Part shown: one piece after another, positions 43,412 to 51,386 of the stretch
Numbering within the stretch: the stretch's first letter is position 1
How the letters are laid out: each line of letters opens with the position of its first letter
Assembly (NCBI GenBank): GCA_041390905.1
Contig: JAWKPA010000012.1
Span: 992,001 to 1,056,000, forward strand
Source: JACKCD01 sp041390905
Lineage (GTDB): Bacteria > Chloroflexota > Anaerolineae > Promineifilales > Promineifilaceae
DNA: 64,000 nucleotides
Reading direction: 5' to 3'
Program-made: the position numbers and the translations under genes
Notes under the pieces: generated by a model
Told to the model about the DNA's origin: nothing
What the model saw: only the letters and a program-made list of their open reading frames with translations
Databases searched by the model: none

Positions 43412-44523
43412 TAAGTAGGGCGGCCTCCCAAAACATTTTTCTCCCACAACTCACCCAGTCCATAATCTTCTAACCAGTCATCAATGGCATCCGGCGCCAG
43501 ATGACGGAATACAGATTGACCATCTTCTCTATCCACCACAATAATATCTTCCGGATCAAATTGATTAACCAACGTTACCGACTGGGTTGAGACGATGACT
43601 TGGGTACGCTCGGCCGCACTTTGCAACAAATTGGCAAGAACGGTAATAGCATATGGATGCAACCCTAGCTCTGGCTCATCCAGTAAGATCGTGGAGGGCA
43701 ACTTATCCGGCGGCTGCAGCAGCAACGTTGCCAAACTGATGAAGCGTAATGTACCATCAGAAAGCGCACTGGCTCCAAAAAGCAAGTCAGAGCCTTGTTC
43801 ATGCCACTCCAAACGAATTTTTTCGGGGTTAAAGGGAGATGGCCGTAAGGCAAAATCATTGAAGAATGGGGCGATCAGGCGAACAGCGTCTACGATGTTG
43901 CGATAATAAGCAGGTTCTGTCTCTTGCAGCAAATAGAGATAGGCGGCAAGATTAGAACCGTCGGGACGCAAAAATCGGTTGTCGTACAAATCTCCTGTAA
44001 GCTTGATTTTAGCCGAGTCGCTTGTGTCGTGGAAATGATAGATGCGCCAACTAAACATAGCCTCTCGCACATAACGAACGACATATTGTTGCCTTGCGTG
44101 TTGATTTAATTGAGTTTCCGGTTTGCCCCATCCCAGGGACAGAGTAAGAGGCTCGGAATATTGTTTTTGATTGTGAAAAGAGGCATGTTCTTTAGCAAAG
44201 ACAAACACATCTTCGGTTGAAGGGACTAAGGTACAGTCATAAGCGTTTGCCAGACCTTCCTGGGGTTGGGCAAACTGGACATATAGATATAGTTGACTGG
44301 TTACTTGCTGTCCAAAATACAGGAATGTCTCTGTGCCGCCCGCTTTGGCAACGTGCAATTGTAGATTTTCGCTGGCTAGTTCATGCAGGAACTTGAAAAC
44401 GCTAATGAAGTTGGATTTGCCAACGCCGTTGGCTCCGATGAGGATGTTTAACGGCCGTAAATCCAGCTCCATTTCCCGTATTGACTTGTAACCCTGAATC
44501 GTCATCCGTTCAATTGCACGCAT
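43411..44523 (-). CDS. AAA15-type ATPase (RecF/OLD-like), defence-associated
   Basis: 370 residues. SMC/OLD-like ATPase: MTIQGYKSIREMELDLRPLN, Walker A IGANGVGKSNF (Gly30-Ser37), signature region SALSDGTLRFISLATLLLQP, Walker B TILLDEPELGLHPYAI and VIVSTQSVTLVNQF (H-loop-like switch). No nuclease domain is fused; the following DUF4276 gene probably supplies it. Such pairs sense phage infection and act on nucleic acid. One near-palindrome (AACGGCCGTAA) near 44451 is the only trace of the window-wide repeat. Confidence 0.88.
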   Translation of the reverse strand: MRAIERMTIQGYKSIREMELDLRPLNILIGANGVGKSNFISVFKFLHELASENLQLHVAKAGGTETFLYFGQQVTSQLYLYVQFAQPQEGLANAYDCTLVPSTEDVFVFAKEHASFHNQKQYSEPLTLSLGWGKPETQLNQHARQQYVVRYVREAMFSWRIYHFHDTSDSAKIKLTGDLYDNRFLRPDGSNLAAYLYLLQETEPAYYRNIVDAVRLIAPFFNDFALRPSPFNPEKIRLEWHEQGSDLLFGASALSDGTLRFISLATLLLQPPDKLPSTILLDEPELGLHPYAITVLANLLQSAAERTQVIVSTQSVTLVNQFDPEDIIVVDREDGQSVFRHLAPDAIDDWLEDYGLGELWEKNVLGGRPT

Positions 44524-44594
44524 AGTTATTCACCCACACATTACCTTCAACAACTGCTTCAATTGTAACGTATTTCTCCTACCACGTATATCAC

Positions 44595-45317
44595 TCACCG
44601 CCAGCAGCCAATAATCCCCTCTTCGTTAGCCGTTAGCCCCAGAAAAAGGGCAGGATCATACGTGTTGCCAATTTGGGTTTCGTTGGTATAGCTGCCGTCG
44701 GGTTTGCTGGTGGCAATGGAGAAGTGGAGGTGCAGCCCGACGGGGTCGTTGGGGCGGCCAGACCAGGTGCCTTGGTACCCTAGCAGCGTTCCGGCGGTGA
44801 CAAATTTTTCGCGGGTGCCGGGGGGGAAGGCGGGGTCAACGTAGGAGATGGAGCCATCGGGCGAGGCCATGTGGGTGTAGTAGCTCCAGATTTGCTCGCC
44901 GGGGGCGAGGGGGGAACCGTCAAACGGGGGAAAGTCGGGGTGGCGAATGATGACGGTGCTGAGCCAATCGGTTTCGCGGGTCAGGTAGCCGTCGTAGGCG
45001 GCGATGTTGGGGGTGACGTTTTCGGCTCCGGCGGGGCTAAAGATGTCGTAGCCGGTGTGCTGATAGAACGGCCACAGCCCGTCGCCCCAGCCCACGCCGA
45101 TGAAGCCAGTTGTGGGAAAGATCATGGGGGCGTTGCCGCAGCGGCTGCCTATTTCGACTTGCCAGTCGGCATGGGCGACGGGGTTGGCGAACCAGGGGCC
45201 AATGCGGGGGATGCGTGGCCCAGCTAGTTGGCGGCGGAATGTGTAGAGGGTGAGGAGGGTGAGGAGGAGGAGGATAACGGCCGTTAATACCCGTCGTCTC
45301 GTGAAAAAAGTCAACAT
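44595..45317 (-). CDS. Membrane-anchored M23/LytM-like peptidase
   Basis: 240 residues. An N-terminal membrane helix (VLTAVILLLLTLLTLYTF) is followed by a soluble domain. FYQHTGYDIFSPAGAE holds the HxxxD zinc pair, IWSYYTHMASPDGS and AGTLLGYQGTWSG the usual strand and turn, and VGLHLHFSIATSK the HxH motif. These match the metal site of M23 endopeptidases that cut peptidoglycan cross-links. The first His/Asp spacing is as in the family, so activity is plausible. One iterated palindrome lies near its 5' end. Confidence 0.85.
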   Translation of the reverse strand: MLTFFTRRRVLTAVILLLLTLLTLYTFRRQLAGPRIPRIGPWFANPVAHADWQVEIGSRCGNAPMIFPTTGFIGVGWGDGLWPFYQHTGYDIFSPAGAENVTPNIAAYDGYLTRETDWLSTVIIRHPDFPPFDGSPLAPGEQIWSYYTHMASPDGSISYVDPAFPPGTREKFVTAGTLLGYQGTWSGRPNDPVGLHLHFSIATSKPDGSYTNETQIGNTYDPALFLGLTANEEGIIGCWR

Positions 45318-45415
45318 AATTTCTCAAATCGGCATTGTCTATTTGTCATATTCATCCGCTTATAAGATCATTCAGCCTATTATACTGGCAGCGATCACGA
45401 AGTAATATTTTTTCA

Positions 45416-47815
45416 ATGAATATGAAACCACAACTCATGTTTGACCAACCTTCCACGCGGTTTGACGAAAGCTTGCCCATTGGTAATGGCAGGCTGGGTG
45501 CCATGATCAATGGTGGCATACAGGAAAAACAGATCCTGCTGAATGAAGAAACAGTTTGGTATGGTGGGCCAAGAGACCGTAACAACCCTGATGCCATTCA
45601 CCAGATGGGCAAAATCCGCTCCCTGATGCGCGAAGGGCGCGTTCGGGAGGCGGAGCGGCTGGCGGTGCTGGTGCTGACGGGCGTTCCTGAAACGCAACGG
45701 CATTATTCTACCCTGGGCATGATTGTGCTGGATTTCTTCTATCATGATCGCCCGGTTGAAGCGTATCGGCGGGTGCTGGATTTTGATTCGGCGGTTGTGA
45801 CCGAAAGGTATGTGATGGATGGGGTAGCCTATGAGCTGACGGCGTTTGCCAGTTGCCCCGACGCAGTGATTGCCATTCGCCTTTGTGCCTCAGAGCCTGT
45901 TTTGCACTTTTCCGCCAACGTGGAGCGCGGTGAGCGGGTGGGGAATTTTAGCTATGGCACTCATATGGATGAGACGGTGCGGTATGGGGGGAATGGGCTG
46001 GTGATGCGCGGTAGCTGTGGTGGTGAAACTGGGCTGCGGTTTCGGGGGGCGTTATTTGGCGTGGGCAATGGGGAGACGGCCATCATGGGTGACAAGCTCG
46101 TGTTTATCAACGCCAGTGAGGTGGTGCTGTATTTTGCGGCCGGCACCAATTTTGAGACGGCCGACATTGAAGCGGTTTGTGTGGCGCGGTGCCGGGCGGC
46201 GTTGGACAAGGGTTTTGCGGCTACGATGCAGGATCATATTGCTGAGTGGAGCGCGTTGTTCACCAATGTCTCCATTTCGCTGGAAAGTGCGGAGGCGATT
46301 GCCGGGCCTGTTGCCATGAATAGCGTGTTTGAAGCATTTGCAAAGGATGATTTGACCGGGCTGGGTTTGTCCGGGAGCTGGCACGCTTTGGATGATTATC
46401 TTGTCTTGCAGCTTTTTGCTTTTGGCCGGTATATCCTGCTCAGTTCGAGCCGCCACTGTGTGCTTCCGGCTAATTTGCAGGGCATTTGGTGCCGCGATTT
46501 GTTGTCTATTTGGGATGGCAAATTTACGACGAATATCAACCTGCAAATGGCGTATTGGCCGGCCGATTCCGCTAATCTTTCCATCTGCTTTGAGCCATAC
46601 ATCCAGTTTGCCGAACGAATCAGGCGCAATGGCACGGTGACGGCGCAAAAAATGTATGGCTGCCGGGGTTTTGTGCTGCATAACAATAGTGATATTTGGG
46701 CGGATACGGCCGTTCAGGATGCAGGCACCCATTGTTCCTATTGGTTTTTGGGTGGGGTGTGGATTGCTGTAGACATGTGGGAGCATTTTCGGTACACGCG
46801 GGACAGGGATTTTTTGGTGCGTGTGTGGCCGATATTGCGGGATGCGCTGCTTTTTGTGCTGGATTTTATGGAGGAGGTGGATGGGAAGCTGGTGATGGGG
46901 GTGACGACTTCACCGGAAAACAGTTATTTTTTGCCCAATGGGGATCAAGTTTCATTTTGCCGCATGTCGGCGATGGATGCCGAGTTGATCGCTTTGCTGA
47001 TGCGGGATTGCCTGGAGGCCATTGCTGTTTTGCGCTCAATGGGTCAGGATGATGCGGTGCTTCCTGCCGGGTTTGCTGAAGAAATTGCGCTGGCGTTGAC
47101 AAAGGTTGACCCACCGCTGATTGGGGAGGATGGGGCGATATTGGAGTGGGGGGTTGAGGTGGAGGAAGCGGAGCCTCGTCATCGGCATCAGTCGCATGTG
47201 ATTGGGGCGTATCCGTATCATGGGATTACGGAGAGGGAGCCGGGGTTGTTTACGGCCGTTCGTAAAAGCATTGAAAAACGAATGCGTAACGGCGGGGCAA
47301 ACACGGGCTGGAGCCGGGCATGGGCGGGTGGGCTGCTCGCCAGGCTGGGTGATGGCAATCGTGCGAGGGATATGGTTGGCAGCATGGCGCGGTATTCGGG
47401 GTTGCCCAATCTGTTTAGCTGCTGCAACATCAGGAACGTGCCGAAATTGATGGAAGATGGGAAGCCGATGCAAATTGATGGCAATTTGGGGACGGTGCAG
47501 GCGGTGATTGAGATGTTGCTGCAAAGCCACAATGGGGAGATTGTGCTGCTGCCGGCGCTGCCGGAGAGTTGGCAAAAGGGGCGTTTTGCGGGGCTGGTGG
47601 CGCGGGGTAATGTGGTGGTGGATGCGTGGTGGGATGGCGGGCAGTTGACCCGCGCCTGCATTACGCCGCGTCTTGCGGGGGAGGTGGTGATTGTGACGGG
47701 GGCGGGTTTTTGCTTGCGGTTGGATGATGGGGGCGTGGTGGGGGATAGAAACGGCCGTTTTCAACTCCCCTTAGCGCAAGATGTTACGTATTCTATCGAG
47801 CGAAGTGAAAAATAA
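45416..47815 (+). CDS. Glycoside hydrolase family 95 (alpha-L-fucosidase-like)
   Basis: 799 residues from the ATG at 45416; a weaker ATG is at 45422. The N-terminal beta domain has ESLPIGNGRLGAMINGG and LLNEETVWYGGPRDRNNPDA, the GH95 signature. In the (alpha/alpha)6 barrel are TNINLQMAYWPADSANLS, with the Asn-x-Asn pair, GVTTSPENSYFLPNGD, with the candidate acid Glu, and DGNLGTVQAVIEMLLQSHNG followed by LLPALPESW. It cleaves alpha-1,2-fucosyl or related alpha-L-galactosyl residues. No signal peptide is evident. Exact iterated palindromes are absent until the very 3' end (47751); degenerate forms reading TACGGCCGTT occur, which suggests acquired and partly adapted DNA. Confidence 0.92.
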   Translation: MNMKPQLMFDQPSTRFDESLPIGNGRLGAMINGGIQEKQILLNEETVWYGGPRDRNNPDAIHQMGKIRSLMREGRVREAERLAVLVLTGVPETQRHYSTLGMIVLDFFYHDRPVEAYRRVLDFDSAVVTERYVMDGVAYELTAFASCPDAVIAIRLCASEPVLHFSANVERGERVGNFSYGTHMDETVRYGGNGLVMRGSCGGETGLRFRGALFGVGNGETAIMGDKLVFINASEVVLYFAAGTNFETADIEAVCVARCRAALDKGFAATMQDHIAEWSALFTNVSISLESAEAIAGPVAMNSVFEAFAKDDLTGLGLSGSWHALDDYLVLQLFAFGRYILLSSSRHCVLPANLQGIWCRDLLSIWDGKFTTNINLQMAYWPADSANLSICFEPYIQFAERIRRNGTVTAQKMYGCRGFVLHNNSDIWADTAVQDAGTHCSYWFLGGVWIAVDMWEHFRYTRDRDFLVRVWPILRDALLFVLDFMEEVDGKLVMGVTTSPENSYFLPNGDQVSFCRMSAMDAELIALLMRDCLEAIAVLRSMGQDDAVLPAGFAEEIALALTKVDPPLIGEDGAILEWGVEVEEAEPRHRHQSHVIGAYPYHGITEREPGLFTAVRKSIEKRMRNGGANTGWSRAWAGGLLARLGDGNRARDMVGSMARYSGLPNLFSCCNIRNVPKLMEDGKPMQIDGNLGTVQAVIEMLLQSHNGEIVLLPALPESWQKGRFAGLVARGNVVVDAWWDGGQLTRACITPRLAGEVVIVTGAGFCLRLDDGGVVGDRNGRFQLPLAQDVTYSIERSEK

Positions 47816-47818
47816 CAA

Positions 47819-48403
47819 TCAACGTTTCGCCTGCGCCCCTTGCAGCTCGTCGGGGGTGTTGAGGTTGGTGAAGGATTGGCCGGCCGGGTCAAACTGGGCA
47901 ATGGTGTCGCGCTCTACAAAGTGGACGGCGACGCGACCGAAAAAGCTGGTGATTTTTAGCTGCTGTGCCTGCAGCTTCTCTTCGATGGCGGGCAGGCACG
48001 CCTTGCTATAGACGGCGTGGAGAGGTTCGGGGTATTTGTCCCAGCGGGGTACGACGACATCGGCGGTGTGGCGCTGGTCGAGCATGTGGTGGAGCAACGG
48101 CCGTTTAAGCCACGGCATATCACAGGCAACGACCAGGGTGTGGGGGTGGCTGGCGTGGTAAACGGCCGTAAATATCCCCCCCAGCGACCCATGATCCGGG
48201 TACACGTCGCCAAACATGGGCAGCCCCAAAAAGGCATAGTCGTCGGGCTTGTTGGTGATGAGAATCAGTTCGTCCCCCAGCCCAGTGACCTGATCAAGGA
48301 CGTGGTGGATGAGAAAACGGCCGTTTAGCTCCACAAACGACTTGTCCTGCCCCATTCGGCTGCTTTTGCCTCCGGCCAGAATAGCTACCGTCACTTTGGT
48401 CAT
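47819..48403 (-). CDS. mobA: Molybdenum cofactor guanylyltransferase
   Basis: 194 residues from the ATG at 48403, behind AGAGGTG. The nucleotide-binding start VTVAILAGGKSSRMGQDKS is the NTP-transferase signature, followed by YPDHGSLGGIFTAVYHA and TLVVACDMPWLKRPLL. MobA links GMP to molybdopterin to make the guanine dinucleotide form used by DMSO-reductase family enzymes. The MOSC gene 311 bp downstream on the other strand fits a molybdenum context. Iterated palindromes encode NGRF and RPLL at two family-variable sites. Confidence 0.93.
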   Translation of the reverse strand: MTKVTVAILAGGKSSRMGQDKSFVELNGRFLIHHVLDQVTGLGDELILITNKPDDYAFLGLPMFGDVYPDHGSLGGIFTAVYHASHPHTLVVACDMPWLKRPLLHHMLDQRHTADVVVPRWDKYPEPLHAVYSKACLPAIEEKLQAQQLKITSFFGRVAVHFVERDTIAQFDPAGQSFTNLNTPDELQGAQAKR

Positions 48404-48457
48404 GTTAGCACCTCTCACTATCTCTTATGGTTTAATCAAAAATAACTTTGCAGTTCC

Positions 48458-48490
48458 AGAAGTTCAACTTCTCTCAGAAGTTGAACTTCT
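48458..48490. repeat. AGAAGTTCAACTTCT palindromic repeat, copy 3
   Basis: Identical in form to the copy at 16780-16812; lies in the divergent mobA-MOSC gap next to the element at 48535-48684. Confidence 0.9.
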
Positions 48491-48534
48491 AAATCCCAAG
48501 TTATTAACGAACGAACCCTTGTGGTAGACTTTTT

Positions 48535-48684
48535 GTTAGTAGCCTGGCCGGAAAAAGAAAATGGATGCGCAGATAACGCGGATCGGAGCAGATTTTCGCG
48601 GATAAAGAGAAAAATCCGTATTCATCCGCCGAAATCCGCGTCATCCGCAATGCTATTCTGACTTCTCCGGCAGACTGCTAGTTA
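48535..48684. repeat. CGGATTT/ATCCGCG element, copy 2 (about 150 bp)
   Basis: Reverse complement of 20323-20470 with scattered differences. Ends TTAGTAGCCTGGCCGGAAA and TTCTCCGGCAGACTGCTAGT are imperfect inverted repeats. Interior GATAACGCGGATCGGAGC and ATCCGCCGAAATCCGCGTC. No coding capacity. A solo end is at 34347-34375. Confidence 0.87.
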
Positions 48685-48713
48685 GTTATAGCTTGGCAAA
48701 GGTGGAAAACCAA

Positions 48714-49382
48714 ATGAGAGTTCTTAGTGTGAATGTTGGCAAGGTACGAGCCATCCAAAACGGAAAGCCGTCTGGTCAAACGGGCATTTTCAAAGAACCC
48801 GTTGCTGTACCGGTTTATGTGACGACCGAAGGGCTGGCGGGCGATGCCATTTGCGACACCGAAAATCACGGCGGGGTTGATCAGGCGGTTTATGTTTTTG
48901 GCGCAAAAGATTATGAATGGTGGGCAAACAGCCTGGGGCAGCCGCTTTTACCCGGCATGTTTGGGGAAAACCTGACTATTTCCGACTTGGAAAGCGGCAC
49001 ACTGTTTGTTGGCGATCAATTCCAGGTTGGCGAAGTCGTGCTGGAGGTGACTGCGCCTCGTATTCCTTGTGTGACATTGGCGGCGCGAATGCAAGACAAG
49101 ACGTTTCTCAAGACGTTTCGGGCGGCGGAACGGCCGGGCGTGTATTGTCGTGTTTTACAAGAAGGCCGCATCTGTGCAGGTGATCCTGTGGCTTATCAAA
49201 GCTATCGTGGTGACCGGATTTCCGTATTGGAAATGTTTCGGGAGTTTTTTGAGCCGGATCATAGCGAAGCGACGCTTAACCGGTACCTCAATGCCCCCAT
49301 CGCCATTCGTGACCGTCAATATAAGGAAGGGCTGCTGCGTGAGCTGCGAGCTACACAAAGCGATAAAAAACCTGGTTGCTGA
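48714..49382 (+). CDS. MOSC domain protein (YiiM-like)
   Basis: 222 residues from the ATG at 48714, behind AAGGTGG. The YiiM/MOSC core has GLAGDAICDTENHGGVDQAV, LLPGMFGENLTISDLESGTL and RIPCVTLAARM, with the conserved Cys. MOSC domains bind sulfur and molybdenum cofactor and, in YiiM-type proteins, act in reduction of N-hydroxylated compounds. The C-terminal 60 residues form a small extra helical domain. Its last 32 bp overlap the convergent hemW gene, an unusual shared stretch holding two iterated palindromes just after the stop. Confidence 0.9.
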   Translation: MRVLSVNVGKVRAIQNGKPSGQTGIFKEPVAVPVYVTTEGLAGDAICDTENHGGVDQAVYVFGAKDYEWWANSLGQPLLPGMFGENLTISDLESGTLFVGDQFQVGEVVLEVTAPRIPCVTLAARMQDKTFLKTFRAAERPGVYCRVLQEGRICAGDPVAYQSYRGDRISVLEMFREFFEPDHSEATLNRYLNAPIAIRDRQYKEGLLRELRATQSDKKPGC

Positions 49383-50544
49383 GAAAACGGCCGTTTTCCG
49401 TCAGCAACAAACGGCCGTTTTTCTCCCACACCAGCCCCCACTCCGTCAACCGCTCCACCTCACCCGGAAACGCCGCGTGCAGCGACTCGCCAAACGTGTT
49501 GGCAAACGCCACCAAGTCCAGCCCCTCATTTAGCAAGCGAAGCTGCGTCATCACCGTGTCGGCCATCGCCTCCGCCCGCGACAGGTGGTGGCTGTCGGCC
49601 ACCGCCGCCGTCAGTGGATAGGCAGCGGGCTGTCCCTCGGTCATGCGGCGCAGATAGACGCGGGGCTGGCGCACAATGTGGTAACGCTGCCCGGCGGCAT
49701 AGCCGTGCGCCCCGGCTCCCAGCCCCAAATAGGGCAAATTGCGCCAGTAGGTGAGGTTGTGTTCGCACTGCCGCCCCGGCCGCGCCCAGTTGGAAATTTC
49801 GTAATGGTCAAAACCGGCGGCGGCCAGTCGCCGGGTCGCCCATTCATATTGTTCCGCCGCAAGATCGGGGTCGGGGGGGGCAAAACGGCCGTTTTCCAGC
49901 CATCGCTGCATCGGCGTACCCGGCTCAATCGTCAGGCAGTAGAGGCTGAGATGGGTGGGGTGCAGCGTCAGCACCGTCTCCACGCTCTCCTGCCACGAAG
50001 CCAGCGTTTGCCCCGGCACCCCGTAAATCAAATCCAGATTAAAGTTGTCAAACCCTGCCGCCCGTGCCTGGGCAACCGCCCCCACGACGGTGGCAAAATC
50101 ATGCGACCGTTCCAGCAGTGCCAGCTCGCTGGGAATGACGCTTTGCACGCCAAAGCTGAGGCGATTGATGCCGAGGGCGTGAACGGCCGTTAAATACCGC
50201 TCATCCACCGTCCCCGGATTGGCCTCCATGCTGATTTCGGCGGCGGGGTGGAGGGTGAAGTTGTGGGAAACGGCCGTTAAAATCTGCGCCAACTGGGGTG
50301 GGGTCATCAGCGATGGGGTGCCGCCACCAAAGAAAAGGGTGTGGGCGGCCGGCTTGTGGCCGTGATGCACCCGTGCAAGCTCTCCCGCTTGTGCCACCTC
50401 CGCCGCCAACGCCGTCGCATAGTCAGCCTGCAAGCTGCTCAAGCTGGTATAGGTGTTGAAGTCGCAGTAGGAACAGCGATGGCGACAAAACGGGATGTGC
50501 AGATAAAGACTAAGCGAAGGTTGCCTCATGGGTTCAGTTTTCAT
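49351..50544 (-). CDS. hemW: HemW-type radical SAM protein (coproporphyrinogen oxidase-like)
   Basis: 397 residues. LYLHIPFCRHRCSYCDF holds the CxxxCxxC cluster site (Cys20, Cys24, Cys27), followed by LFFGGGTPSLM (SAM GGE-like motif), ISMEANPGTVDERYL, INRLSFGVQS and FNLDLIYGVPGQT, then the HemW C-terminal domain from YLGLGAGAHGY. HemW proteins bind heme and are thought to be heme chaperones rather than oxidases. A loss of the fourth cysteine typical of true HemN fits this. The C terminus NGRLLLTENGRFLSNQ contains two palindrome-encoded NGR units and overlaps the MOSC gene by 32 bp. Confidence 0.92.
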   Translation of the reverse strand: MKTEPMRQPSLSLYLHIPFCRHRCSYCDFNTYTSLSSLQADYATALAAEVAQAGELARVHHGHKPAAHTLFFGGGTPSLMTPPQLAQILTAVSHNFTLHPAAEISMEANPGTVDERYLTAVHALGINRLSFGVQSVIPSELALLERSHDFATVVGAVAQARAAGFDNFNLDLIYGVPGQTLASWQESVETVLTLHPTHLSLYCLTIEPGTPMQRWLENGRFAPPDPDLAAEQYEWATRRLAAAGFDHYEISNWARPGRQCEHNLTYWRNLPYLGLGAGAHGYAAGQRYHIVRQPRVYLRRMTEGQPAAYPLTAAVADSHHLSRAEAMADTVMTQLRLLNEGLDLVAFANTFGESLHAAFPGEVERLTEWGLVWEKNGRLLLTENGRFLSNQVFYRFV

Positions 50545-50638
50545 AGGCCAAATTATACTCGCAAAGAGAAGTTTGACCCCGTGGAACCCAATGTCAACAG
50601 AACCTGGCAGCCTGGCGGAAAAAGAAGACCCCTACCTT

Positions 50639-51376
50639 CTAATTAGCGGGCTTGTCTAACGCTTGCTGTAATGCCTTGCGGGCCTGGGCGAAGGCTAAAC
50701 GGCCGTTTTCCAGCGCATTTGGGTTTGCCCGCGTCAGGTTCGGGACGGCCAGCGTAACCATGTTGTCGCGCTGGGGAATGCGGAGGGAGGGGCTGTTTTT
50801 GCGCCGCCAGGGGGAGCGGGAGGCAATGTGGTGGTAAAAAACGCGCTCGCCGTCGGCCACACTGGCTAAACCGGGTCGGTCTTGGATGCCGCCGTCGGCA
50901 TAGAAACGGCCGTTAATCCGCACCGGCTGGAAAAACCCCGGCATGGCACACGACGCATACACCAGTTCCGACAATGGCCCCTGGCTAACGGCCACTGTTT
51001 GCCGCGCCAAAATGTCATAGACCGAAACGGTGAGCGGGATGGGGCATTTTTCCAGCCGCTGCACGGGGGCAATCTGGCCGATGAGCCGCCGAAACTGTCG
51101 CCCGCGCAGCAGCCCCAACCCCAGGCCAGGATCCCAAAAATCCTCCTTGCGCAGCGAAAAGGTAAAGTCGCGCAGCAGTTGGGCGCTGCACCCCGCCGCC
51201 CAGCCCGCGCCAATCATTGCCCCGGAACTGGAGCCGGTGATGCGTGCTGGGAACAATCCTTCTTCTTCCAGCACGGAAACAACGCCGCAGTGGGCAAAAA
51301 AGCTAAAAAAACCGGAGGACATGGTGAGGGTAAACGGCCGTTGATGCAGCCATTGACGTAAAGTAGGTGTTGACAT
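50639..51376 (-). CDS. Patatin-like phospholipase
   Basis: 245 residues from the ATG at 51376, 10 nt after the stop of the upstream radical SAM gene. The family's catalytic dyad is visible: ITGSSSGAMIGAGWAAG gives the GxSxG serine, and RFYADGGIQDRPG the DGG aspartate. The N terminus TLTMSSGFFSFFAHCGVVSV is the glycine-poor version of the oxyanion loop. It hydrolyses phospholipid or other acyl esters. No transmembrane segment. Probably transcribed with the radical SAM gene. Confidence 0.88.
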   Translation of the reverse strand: MSTPTLRQWLHQRPFTLTMSSGFFSFFAHCGVVSVLEEEGLFPARITGSSSGAMIGAGWAAGCSAQLLRDFTFSLRKEDFWDPGLGLGLLRGRQFRRLIGQIAPVQRLEKCPIPLTVSVYDILARQTVAVSQGPLSELVYASCAMPGFFQPVRINGRFYADGGIQDRPGLASVADGERVFYHHIASRSPWRRKNSPSLRIPQRDNMVTLAVPNLTRANPNALENGRLAFAQARKALQQALDKPAN

Positions 51377-51386
51377 AATAAATGGC

